64,000 nucleotides of DNA from Diaphorobacter caeni (GTDB lineage Bacteria > Pseudomonadota > Gammaproteobacteria > Burkholderiales > Burkholderiaceae_C), in assembly GCF_015354245.1 (NCBI RefSeq), contig NZ_JADKYZ010000006.1:124001-188000 (forward strand), in the 5' to 3' direction. The position numbers and the translations under genes are program-made. Of the stretch, positions 43,638 through 53,963 are shown in pieces (positions within the stretch are counted from its first letter, which is position 1; each line of letters starts with the position of its first letter). Under the pieces are notes generated by a model. That model had not been told where the DNA came from and ran no database searches. It worked only from the letters and a program-made list of their open reading frames with translations.

Positions 43638-44579
43638 ATGAAGAATATCGACCACCTGAGCATCACCCCCGAGGTCATCGCGCGCTTTGCCGACTGCACC
43701 CAGCCGCGCCTGAAGTACTTGCTGACCGAACTGGTGCAGAGTCTGCACGACTACGCCCGCAAGGTCGAGCTGACCGAGTCCGAACTGATGGCGGCCATCG
43801 GCTTTCTCACCGCCACCGGCCAGAAGTGTGACGACAAGCGTCAGGAATTCATTCTGCTGAGCGACGTGCTCGGCCTCTCGATGCTCGCCGTCGCGCAGAA
43901 CAACAAGTTCCCGCCTCAAGCCACCGAGGCCACCGTGTTCGGCCCGTTCTACGTGGACGGCGCGCCAAGCTACGCGCACGGCGACGACATCGCCAACGGC
44001 GCGCAGGGCGAGCCGCTCTACGTCATCGCCACGGTGAGTGACCTGAACGGCCAGCCCATCGCCAACGCGCTGGTCCACACCTGGCAGGCCGACAGCGATG
44101 GCTTCTACGACGTGCAGCGCCCCGATCAGGAGATGCAGGCGCGCGGCAACTTCCGCACCGATGGGCAAGGGCGCATCCATTTCCGCTCCATCCTGCCCGT
44201 CGCCTACCCCGTGCCCACCGACGGCCCGGTGGGCGACATCCTGCGCGCCTCGGGCCGCCACCCCTGGCGCCCCGCGCACGTCCACTTCATGATCGAAGCG
44301 CCGGGCTACCGAACCCTCGTCACCCACATCTTTCGCGAGGGCGACCAGTATCTCGAAAGCGACGTGGTGTTCGGCGTGCGCTCCTCGCTGGTGGCGCAGA
44401 TGCCGAGGCACGGGGCGGGGACGCCCACGCCCTCCGGCGAGGCTTCGGAGCGGGCATTTCATACCCTCGATGTGCAGTTTCGACTTGTCGAGGCAGCTTG
44501 GGACTTCGATGACTCGGGTTGCTTGCTGTCTACTGCGGCTTTCGGCCAGAAGCCGTCGCTGATGGAATCAAGACGCTGA
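43638..44579 (+). CDS. chqB: Hydroxyquinol 1,2-dioxygenase (intradiol ring-cleavage dioxygenase)
   Basis: 313 residues, starting 4 bases after the LivM-type gene. N-terminal helical linker domain followed by the intradiol beta-sandwich. Fe(III) ligands are Y157 (DGFYDVQ), Y190 (LPVAYPVPTDG), H214 and H216 (RPAHVHFMIEAPGY), with the same spacing (33, 24, 2) as in hydroxyquinol 1,2-dioxygenases. It would cleave hydroxyquinol to maleylacetate, joining the hydroquinone branch at the reductase encoded at 34181. Catechol cleavage is the alternative, but the maleylacetate reductase favours hydroxyquinol. The C-terminus is longer than usual. Confidence 0.85.
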   Translation: MKNIDHLSITPEVIARFADCTQPRLKYLLTELVQSLHDYARKVELTESELMAAIGFLTATGQKCDDKRQEFILLSDVLGLSMLAVAQNNKFPPQATEATVFGPFYVDGAPSYAHGDDIANGAQGEPLYVIATVSDLNGQPIANALVHTWQADSDGFYDVQRPDQEMQARGNFRTDGQGRIHFRSILPVAYPVPTDGPVGDILRASGRHPWRPAHVHFMIEAPGYRTLVTHIFREGDQYLESDVVFGVRSSLVAQMPRHGAGTPTPSGEASERAFHTLDVQFRLVEAAWDFDDSGCLLSTAAFGQKPSLMESRR

Positions 44580-44580
44580 C

Positions 44581-44641
44581 ATTCAACGTTTGAATTCAGC
44601 GGCCGCCGAAGGCGGTCCGCGAGAATGAAAGGTTAGAGCTC
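44581..44641 (-). other. attC-like integron recombination site (downstream of cassette gene)
   Basis: Read on the minus strand it begins GAGCTCTAAC (44641-44632), which includes the cassette gene's stop codon TAA, and ends with the core GTTGAAT (44587-44581; fits GTTRRRY). Between them the strand folds into an imperfect hairpin: ATTC/GAAT and GCGG/CCGC arms with an inner GGCGG stem. This is the architecture of attC sites. Confidence 0.7.
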
Positions 44642-45091
44642 ATTCGTGACGCGCTCCTTTGCTGCTTCAATTGCTTCGGAATCGATATCATCGGCGATCC
44701 CTGCGGCGTATGAGAGCCAATCTTGAAACGCTAGCCACTGTTCGCGCGAGTATGGCTCGATCGGATCCCAGCGATGTTCCGAGTTCGTCAAAGCATAAAG
44801 AACTGCGCTCGCCGCATCACATAGCCAGGGCCCGCTGGCATCAAGACCATAAATCAGCCAAGCGGGAAAGAAATAGCGTTTGGCTTCCGCTGACAGAAGT
44901 GGCATGTCCCATACGTGCCTATGAAAGACATCGGGCGGAATGTCCATTGGTTTATACGGGAAAAAATCGTCAGCAAGCTCGTTGCACTCTTCGCAAATGT
45001 GAGGCGCGATCTGATTTCGCTCTGGGTGCCGCACGGCTTCAAACGCATCTAGGATTCTTTCGCGCAACTCAACTGGATTCATGAGCTCTAA
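44587..45091 (-). mobile_element. Single integron-type gene cassette (505 bp)
   Basis: The unit runs from TTAGAGCTC (45091 on the minus strand), just after the G of an upstream attC-like core, to the G of the downstream core at 44587. Its first bases TTAGAGCTC with the preceding G are the exact complement of GAGCTCTAAC at the start of its own 3' site, the hallmark of cassettes that circularise through G/TT recombination. It contains one gene filling almost the whole unit, with the start codon 9 bases from the boundary and the stop inside the attC. No integrase is visible in the window. Confidence 0.65.
44633..45082 (-). CDS. Cassette-borne protein of unknown function (possibly DUF6714-like)
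   Basis: 149 residues, acidic, no signal peptide or membrane segment. Notable parts are HICEECNELADDFF (Cys-x-x-Cys near residue 30), PPDVFHRHVWDMPLLSAEAKRYFFPAWLIYGL, and a C-terminal WLAFQDWLSYAAGIADDIDSE. The look recalls DUF6714 proteins but I cannot confirm it. Codon use is visibly more A/T-rich than the neighbouring catabolic genes, consistent with lateral acquisition. The start codon follows the cassette boundary at once, with no room for a promoter and no clear ribosome site. Confidence 0.75.
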   Translation of the reverse strand: MNPVELRERILDAFEAVRHPERNQIAPHICEECNELADDFFPYKPMDIPPDVFHRHVWDMPLLSAEAKRYFFPAWLIYGLDASGPWLCDAASAVLYALTNSEHRWDPIEPYSREQWLAFQDWLSYAAGIADDIDSEAIEAAKERVTNEL

Positions 45092-45142
45092 CGTTCGAAT
45101 TAACGGGCGCCGTGGGGCTTCCCGCTGAATGAGGGGTTAGGT
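45083..45142 (-). other. attC-like integron recombination site (upstream of cassette gene)
   Basis: On the minus strand it reads ACCTAAC (45142-45136; fits RYYYAAC), an imperfect stem (ATTCAGCGGG with CCCGTTAAT) and GTTAGAGCTC (45092-45083) where the next cassette begins. It presumably is the 3' site of a lost or decayed preceding cassette. Confidence 0.6.
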
Positions 45143-45373
45143 AACTGTGGGCTCATTGAATCTCCTTCGTGCGATTTGCACATAAAATTCCATGAAACCC
45201 GGTAGGCTTGCTGGCCTAGTTGTTCACGGAGTATGACAGACCGCTATGCGGTTGATGGACGAATGTCTGTTGTGGGTCGCTTCCTGCACCGGAGAATAGG
45301 CGAAAACTCATAAGTTTTCAGGTGTTTCCGACCTGATTTACCCGCCCCCGAGCTGGGGCGCTTCCTACCCGTC

Positions 45374-45823
45374 TCATGCAGTGAACATCCCCGAAAAATC
45401 GCAACACTCTTGTGCGAGCAGGCAGATATCCGACACCAACACACTCTTGAGTTGGGGCTTGAAGAGCGCGACGTAGGGCACGGCCGGGCCGGGGTCTATG
45501 GTGGCGAGCAGCTGCAGCTGTCCCGCGTCGATCAGCGGACGCAGGCAGTCCTTGGGCGTGTAGCTGATGCCCATGCCTGCTGCGGTCAGGCCGATCAGCG
45601 GCAGCAGGCTGTTGGTGATCACGGGCGGGTTGATCTGCTCGACCATGTTCTCTTCAAGCCAGCGGTCGACGATGCGACCAAGGCCCGAGTGGTCGCTTTG
45701 GGTGAGCAGCTTGTCGTAGTCCACGGTGGCCGCAAGCATGCCAAGCTCGACAAGGAGTCGGGCGCAACGGTCGAGTGATTGACTTGCGGCGTTCTGGATG
45801 CGTGATCCGGCGAGGGCGAGCAT
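45374..45823 (-). pseudogene. Truncated LysR regulator (C-terminal effector domain only)
   Basis: 149 residues matching only the second half of a LysR regulator: DHSGLGRIVDRWLEEN, TNSLLPLIGLTAAGMGISYTPKDCL and VPYVALFKPQLKS are typical of the effector domain. No helix-turn-helix is encoded upstream; the sequence runs into the carA promoter region within 60 bases. The first 45 residues do not resemble the family, suggesting a deletion or rearrangement junction. Most likely a non-functional remnant. Confidence 0.7.
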
Positions 45824-45876
45824 GCCCGAGCCGGGTTGCGCACCCGTCCTACCTATCAGGGTTAATCCCCACGCGT

Positions 45877-45882
45877 TATAAT
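45877..45882 (+). promoter_or_regulatory. carA: Candidate -10 element of carA promoter
   Basis: A perfect TATAAT in GCGTTATAATTAGCGG. No good -35 is seen (CTATCA at about 18 bases upstream is weak). It would give a leader of about 120 bases before the carA start. Confidence 0.5.
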
Positions 45883-46008
45883 TAGCGGCTTTCCAGAAAT
45901 CAGTCGCCCGGCCGCATCAAAGCAACTTATTCAACGCAGCAGTCAGCAGGACATGTCACAGGCATGCCCGCAGGCTCCCGGGCGACCCGTAACCATTCGG
46001 AGAACCCA

Positions 46009-47183
46009 GTGCTTTTGTCTCTCAAGGGAACCTTCCCATCCGCCATTCTGGCGCTCGCAGACGGCACGGTCTTTATTGGCAACTCGATCGGTGCCACCGG
46101 CACCACGGTCGGTGAAGTGGTGTTCAACACCTCGCTCACCGGCTATCAGGAAATCCTCACCGACCCCAGCTACTGCCAGCAGATCGTCACTCTGACGTAT
46201 CCGCACATCGGTAACTACGGCGTCAATTCCGAGGATGTCGAAGCCAACAAGATCCATGCTGCCGGTCTGATCATCAAGAACCTGCCGCTTTTGGCCAGCA
46301 ACTTCCGCATGGAAGAGACGCTGCCCCAATACCTTGTGCGCCAGAACACCGTTGCGATCGCCAACATCGACACCCGCAAGCTCACCCGACTGCTGCGCGA
46401 CAAGGGCGCGCAGAACGGCGCCATCGTCGGCCTGGCCGACGGTGAAGAAGTCACGCAGGCGCGCATCGATGCGGCCGTGGCTGCCGCCAAGGCCGCTCCG
46501 AGCATGAAGGGTCTGGACCTCGCACAGGTCGTCACCACCGAAAAGAATTACACGTGGGACGAGGCTGAGTGGGTGCTGGGTCAGGGCTACGGCAAGCAGA
46601 CCGCGCCGCGCTTCAATGTGGTGGCGTATGACTTCGGCGTGAAGTTCAACATCCTGCGCATGCTGGCTGAACGTGGCTGCAAGCTCACCGTCGTGCCTGC
46701 CAAGACCTCGGCAGCCGAAGTGCTGGCGATGAATCCCGATGGCGTGTTCCTCTCGAACGGCCCTGGCGATCCAGCGCCTTGCGACTACGCGATTGCCGCC
46801 GTCAAGGAAATCGTGGAATCGGGCAAGCCGACTTTCGGCATTTGCCTCGGTCACCAGATCATGGCGCTGGCCGCCGGTGCCAAGACCTTCAAGATGGACA
46901 ACAGCCACCACGGCGCGAACCATCCCGTGAAGGACCTGGACAACGGCCGCGTGAGCATCACGAGCCAGAACCACGGCTTTGCGGTGGAGCTGGACTCGCT
47001 GCCTGCGAACCTGCGCGCCACGCACATCAGCCTGTTCGACGGCACGCTGCAAGGCCTCGAGCACAAGGACAAGCCGGCGTTCTGCTTCCAGGGTCACCCT
47101 GAGGCTTCGCCCGGCCCGCACGACATCGGATACCTGTTTGACCGCTTCACGGCATTGATGGCCAAGGCCAAGGAGAACAAATA

Positions 47184-47184
<1 letters not shown>
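46009..47184 (+). CDS. carA: Carbamoyl-phosphate synthase small (glutaminase) subunit
   Basis: 391 residues from a GTG start at 46009, which has CGGAGAACCCA upstream and begins [19 protein letters not shown] as in other CarA proteins. The class I amidotransferase domain has nucleophile C279 in [15 protein letters not shown] and the His/Glu pair in [11 protein letters not shown]. It releases ammonia from glutamine and channels it to CarB for carbamoyl phosphate, feeding pyrimidine and arginine synthesis. Its last base overlaps the carB start (TAATG). Confidence 0.95.
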
Positions 47185-50429
<3,245 letters not shown>

Positions 50430-50469
50430 GTGCAACCGCTGTCCTGACCGGACGGCGGGTTTTTGGGGG

Positions 50470-50497
50470 CTGACAGCCGGGACAAAACCGGCATAAT
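50470..50497 (+). promoter_or_regulatory. greA: Candidate sigma-70 promoter of greA
   Basis: CTGACA (50470-50475), a 16-base spacer and CATAAT (50492-50497). Transcription would begin near 50504, directly before the hairpin at 50515-50540. Confidence 0.45.
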
Positions 50498-50514
50498 GTT
50501 CCCATCAATGAATG

Positions 50515-50548
50515 ACCGCCGCACGGCAACGCGCGGCGGTTTGCTTTT
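50515..50548 (+). terminator. Terminator-like hairpin in the greA leader
   Basis: ACCGCCGC (50515-50522) pairs with GCGGCGGT (50533-50540) around a 10-base loop and is followed by TTGCTTTT. It lies 86 bases after carB and about 97 bases before greA, downstream of the candidate greA promoter, so it could end carB transcripts and also attenuate greA. Confidence 0.55.
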
Positions 50549-50644
50549 GGGGCGCCGGGGGGATGCAGTTGCTGTGTTCGAAGCGCGCCAGAGTCAACCG
50601 GCGCCCAAGCTGCGTCATATGAACAGAGATACGGAGTCAGAGGA

Positions 50645-51121
50645 ATGGCCACTATTCCAATCACCAAGCGCGGTGCGGAAAAATTGAAGACGGAGCTCAA
50701 GCAGCTCAAGTCCGTCGAGCGTCCAGCCGTGGTGCAAGCCATCGCGGAGGCGCGTGCGCAGGGTGACCTGAGCGAAAACGCCGAATACGAAGCGGCCAAG
50801 GATCGTCAGGGCTTCATCGAAGGCCGCATCATCGAAGTGGAGGGCAAGCTCTCCGCCGCGCAGATCATCGATCCAACCCAGCTCGACGCTGGCGGCAAGG
50901 TGGTGTTCGGCGCCACCGTCGATCTGGAAGACGAGGACAGCGGCGATGCGGTCACCTACCAGATCGTGGGCGAGGACGAGGCCGATCTGAAGCACGGCCT
51001 GATCAACGTCTCCAGCCCGATCGCGCGTGCGCTGATCGGCAAGGAAGAGGGCGACACCGCCGTGGTGATGGCCCCGGGCGGCGAGCGTCGCTACGAAGTG
51101 GTGGCGGTCCGCTACATCTGA
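50645..51121 (+). CDS. greA: Transcription elongation factor GreA
   Basis: 158 residues, standard length. The N-terminal coiled coil ([41 protein letters not shown]) has the acidic tip residues used to stimulate RNA cleavage, and the C-terminal FKBP-like domain includes [29 protein letters not shown]. It rescues backtracked RNA polymerase. CAGAGGA precedes the start. Confidence 0.96.
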   Translation: MATIPITKRGAEKLKTELKQLKSVERPAVVQAIAEARAQGDLSENAEYEAAKDRQGFIEGRIIEVEGKLSAAQIIDPTQLDAGGKVVFGATVDLEDEDSGDAVTYQIVGEDEADLKHGLINVSSPIARALIGKEEGDTAVVMAPGGERRYEVVAVRYI

Positions 51122-51135
51122 TCGGGCCCGCGCAG

Positions 51136-51564
51136 ATGTCGACCATTCACGAACGTCTGCCGGTCATGGCGACTGCCCTGTGGTGGGGCAGTCTTTCGAT
51201 CATCGGCTTCATGGTCGTGCCCATGCTGTTCGCCAACCTGGGCAACCCTACGGTGGCGGGCAACATGGCTGCCAAGCTGTTCGCGGCGCAGACCTGGGTT
51301 TCGGTGGGCTGCTGCCTCTCGCTGCTGATTCTCAGCAAGCGTCGGCATGCGGAACGAATCGAGGACTGGGCGCAGAGCGGGCTGATGCTGATCATCGGCG
51401 GCATGCTGCTCGCGCTGCTGGTGCAGTACGGCGTGTCGCCGCGCATCGTCGCGCGTCAGAACCTCAAGCTGTGGCACAGCGTCGGCACCGTCATGTATCT
51501 GCTGCAGTGGGTCTGCGCGACCGTGCTGCTGTGGAAGCTCGCGAGGCGCTCGACTTCGTCCTGA
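51136..51564 (+). CDS. DUF4149 family membrane protein
   Basis: 142 residues with four hydrophobic segments (around residues 12-35, 48-65, 81-102 and 115-135). It begins with short MSTIHERLPVMATALWWGSL and has the GFMVVPMLFANLGNPTVAGNMAAKLF signature of DUF4149 proteins. Function unknown; it follows greA by 14 bases, a pairing common in beta-proteobacteria. Confidence 0.8.
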   Translation: MSTIHERLPVMATALWWGSLSIIGFMVVPMLFANLGNPTVAGNMAAKLFAAQTWVSVGCCLSLLILSKRRHAERIEDWAQSGLMLIIGGMLLALLVQYGVSPRIVARQNLKLWHSVGTVMYLLQWVCATVLLWKLARRSTSS

Positions 51565-51591
51565 CGGACCGATTGTTCGCTCATTCATGAA

Positions 51592-51632
51592 AAAGGCGCT
51601 GACCTCGTTGGAGGCAGCGCCTTTGTTGTTTT
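51592..51632. terminator. Bidirectional intrinsic terminator
   Basis: AAAGGCGCTG (51592-51601) pairs with CAGCGCCTTT (51615-51624), followed by GTTGTTTTGC on the plus strand; AAAA before the stem gives a U-tract for the minus strand. It separates the convergent DUF4149 and glycosyltransferase-like genes. Confidence 0.85.
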
Positions 51633-51661
51633 GCTGTTGTCGGCGATTCGGGGCGGGTGGC

Positions 51662-52441
51662 TTACTCGACCTGTTCCCAGGCCTTGGCCACCCAGGTGGT
51701 GGGCTGGATGTGCCGCAGCGGCTTGTTGCGGCGGCCTGCGAGCGCGTCGTGCGGATTGCACTCGCCGTGGAAGATCACGATGCGTGCATCCTTGGGCGGG
51801 ACCGGCTCCTTCCAGTAGTTGGTCGGCCAGGTGGGAATGCAGGCGTACTTGAAACTCGGGCACCATGAGGCGGGCCAGTACGACAGCTTTCCCTGCTTGT
51901 TGAGAACGTGCGACAGGTACTCCTGCTCATTGCGGTACTGGGCGCGGATCGCCTGCGAGTTCTTGCGGAAGTAGGCCAGCACGTCGGCATGCGCGCCGAG
52001 CTCAAAGCGGTAGACCGACGAGTTTCCGACGATGCGCTTGGCGTTGTTGCGCCAGAAGCGTGGGTAGTCCTTGATGATCAGGAACTGGCCGGGCTGGGTG
52101 AAGAAGTCATCAAGACTGCCGACGATCACGATGTCGATGTCGAGAAACAGCGCCGTGCCGCGCAGGCCGTAGAGATCAGCCTCGAACGTGGTCAGCTTCT
52201 TCCAGGCGCGGTCGGGCTCGCCGGGCGCGAGGTTGAAGTTGATGTCAGGAATCGGGTGGGATTCCACTTCGGGACGCAGGCCCCTGGTGTCGTCGGTCAG
52301 GCAGACGAACTTGAAATCACCCGTGAGGTGACGTCGCACCATGGCGTAGAGCCGGTTGACGTACTCCGGGCCGTACTTCGTGCCCCACTTCATGCAGATG
52401 ATGTGGCGCTGCTGCGCGGCTTGCGCGGTGTGTGTGCTCAT
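51662..52441 (-). CDS. Glycosyltransferase-like protein (GT-A fold)
   Basis: 259 residues. It starts MSTHTAQAAQQRHIICMKWGTKYGPEYVNRLYAMVRRHL and contains FLDIDIVIVGSLDDFF, a D-x-D motif with a following segment typical of GT-A nucleotide-sugar transferases, plus YKYACIP-like and IFHGECNPHDAL segments near the C-terminus. Homologues are annotated as glycosyltransferases without known acceptor. It is a single gene inserted between greA-DUF4149 and yhbY. Confidence 0.7.
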   Translation of the reverse strand: MSTHTAQAAQQRHIICMKWGTKYGPEYVNRLYAMVRRHLTGDFKFVCLTDDTRGLRPEVESHPIPDINFNLAPGEPDRAWKKLTTFEADLYGLRGTALFLDIDIVIVGSLDDFFTQPGQFLIIKDYPRFWRNNAKRIVGNSSVYRFELGAHADVLAYFRKNSQAIRAQYRNEQEYLSHVLNKQGKLSYWPASWCPSFKYACIPTWPTNYWKEPVPPKDARIVIFHGECNPHDALAGRRNKPLRHIQPTTWVAKAWEQVE

Positions 52442-52496
52442 GTCGGCGATTGTCGTGCGGAAAAAAAGCGATCTGCGATCTGGTCCTTGGGGCGGA

Positions 52497-52970
52497 TCAG
52501 TCGTTGTGGCCCTTTTTCACCGACTTCATCTTCGGCTTGGCGCGCTTGATCTGGCCACCGGCCGTCAGGCGCTGGTTGCCGAGCACGCGGATCTGCTTGA
52601 CTTCGGGCTTCTGGCCTCCGCGCTTGCTGAACTTGAGCACCTTGACGTCGCGAGGACCGGGCATGCGGTCGTCGTCATGGGCCTTTTCCTTTTCGGGGAT
52701 CGGGCGCCACAGCACCAGCAGCTTGCCGATGTGCTGAATAGGCGCAGCGTTCAAGGTGTCGGCCAGTTGCTGGTACATTTCTTCACGGGCAGCGCGGTCA
52801 TCGCCGAAGACGCGGACCTTGATCAGGCCGTGCGCGTTGAGCGCTGCGTCGATCTCCTTTTGCACGCCGGGTGTCAGGCCGTCGCCACCGATCATGACCA
52901 CGGGGTCGAGGTGATGGGCATCGGCGCGGTGTTCCCGGCGCTGTGTTGGAGTGAGTTGAATTTGAGGCAT
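52497..52970 (-). CDS. yhbY: YhbY family CRM-domain RNA-binding protein
   Basis: 157 residues from the ATG at 52970; a longer frame to 53042 lacks support. The CRM domain (residues 1-95) contains LTPTQRREHRADAHHLDPVVMIGGDGLTPGVQKEIDAALNAHGLIKVRV. YhbY binds the pre-50S ribosome in E. coli. Unlike the roughly 97-residue E. coli protein, it has a basic 60-residue C-terminal tail rich in Lys/Arg (GQIKRAKPKMKSVKKGH) that may add RNA affinity. It is divergent from rlmE, sharing a 146-base intergenic region, an arrangement conserved with ribosome maturation. Confidence 0.9.
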   Translation of the reverse strand: MPQIQLTPTQRREHRADAHHLDPVVMIGGDGLTPGVQKEIDAALNAHGLIKVRVFGDDRAAREEMYQQLADTLNAAPIQHIGKLLVLWRPIPEKEKAHDDDRMPGPRDVKVLKFSKRGGQKPEVKQIRVLGNQRLTAGGQIKRAKPKMKSVKKGHND

Positions 52971-53116
52971 AACCCGTATTATCTCAATGAGAGCGCGGTT
53001 TGCCTTTTTATTGAAGGATTCTGTATGCGCGGACAGGCCCAATCGATGGGTTTTCCCGTCACCGGCGCATTGCAGCGGCTGCCGCCTGGAGCTTCCTTGA
53101 CGGGGCAGGGATAGAT

Positions 53117-53776
53117 ATGAAAGTTCAAACCAAAAGCAAGAAGGTCAACAAGGCATGGCTCAACGAGCACATCCATGACCCCTACGTCCGTCAGGCCCAG
53201 AAGGATGGCTACCGGGCCCGCGCGGCCTACAAGCTCAAGGAAATCGACGAGCAGTTCAACCTGATCCGCCCCGGCCACATCGTGGTCGACCTGGGCTGCA
53301 CGCCGGGCGCGTGGAGCCAGTACTTGCGTCGTCGCATGTCGCCCTCGGGTGCTGCGGTGGGCGAGCTCAACGGCGTGATCATCGGACTCGACCTGCTGCC
53401 GATGGAGCCCATCGAGGGTGTGCAGTACATTCAGGGCGATTTCCGCGAGGAGTCCGTGCTCGAGCAGCTTCAGGAAGCCGTGGGTGGCCGCCCCGTGGAT
53501 GTGGTGGTGTCCGACATGGCGCCCAACCTGTCGGGCATAGAGTCCACGGATGCGGCCCGCATTTCGCACCTGATCGAGCTGGCGGTGGATTTTGCAGTGC
53601 ATCATCTGAAGCCCGAGGGTGCGCTGGTGGTCAAGCTGTTCAACGGCAGTGGCTACACGCAACTGGTGCAGCTGTTCCGGGACACGTTCAAGGTGGTCAA
53701 GCCGATCAAGCCCAAGGCGTCACGCGACAAGTCGTCCGAGACCTTCCTCGTGGGCATCGGCTTGAAAAAGCCCTGA
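53117..53776 (+). CDS. rlmE: 23S rRNA (uridine(2552)-2'-O)-methyltransferase RlmE
   Basis: 219 residues with the FtsJ/RrmJ fold: the N-terminal [12 protein letters not shown]-like [21 protein letters not shown]-binding [26 protein letters not shown], and the catalytic K-D-K-E set including VVKLFNGSG. It methylates U2552 of 23S rRNA on the 50S subunit. As in E. coli it lies directly upstream of ftsH, but here a 187-base gap with a sigma-32-like promoter intervenes. Confidence 0.95.
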   Translation: MKVQTKSKKVNKAWLNEHIHDPYVRQAQKDGYRARAAYKLKEIDEQFNLIRPGHIVVDLGCTPGAWSQYLRRRMSPSGAAVGELNGVIIGLDLLPMEPIEGVQYIQGDFREESVLEQLQEAVGGRPVDVVVSDMAPNLSGIESTDAARISHLIELAVDFAVHHLKPEGALVVKLFNGSGYTQLVQLFRDTFKVVKPIKPKASRDKSSETFLVGIGLKKP

Positions 53777-53867
53777 AAAAGGCGTGAAATGACTTGTCAC
53801 ACCTCTGGAATACCCCTTCATAAGGGTGACCATGGCTTTCGCTGGGGTAAATCGGAAGGGAAACGCG

Positions 53868-53895
53868 GTTGAAAAGTCTAAAATGTTCCCCAAAT
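53868..53895 (+). promoter_or_regulatory. ftsH: Sigma-32 (heat-shock) promoter of ftsH
   Basis: GTTGAAA (53868-53874), 13-base spacer, CCCCAAAT (53888-53895), close to the RpoH consensus CTTGAAA-N11-16-CCCCATNT. It lies about 70 bases before the ftsH start. ftsH is a known member of the RpoH regulon in E. coli. Confidence 0.65.
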
Positions 53896-53963
53896 GCGCT
53901 AGAGCAATCTTGTGACCGGCATAGGACACAGTTGTTCAATATTTTTAGAATCTGGAGCTCCGC

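Noticed and set aside
43638-44579. Catechol 1,2-dioxygenase of an ortho-cleavage (cat) pathway
   Set aside because: No muconate cycloisomerase or muconolactone isomerase is nearby, whereas maleylacetate reductase, which serves hydroxyquinol cleavage, is in the same cluster.
45143-45373. Search for an integrase, attI or further cassette upstream of the attC-like pair
   Set aside because: No open frame with tyrosine recombinase motifs and no second convincing attC was found in this stretch or elsewhere in the window.
45374-45823. Intact small LysR-like regulator
   Set aside because: No helix-turn-helix is encoded and there is no room for one before the carA promoter.
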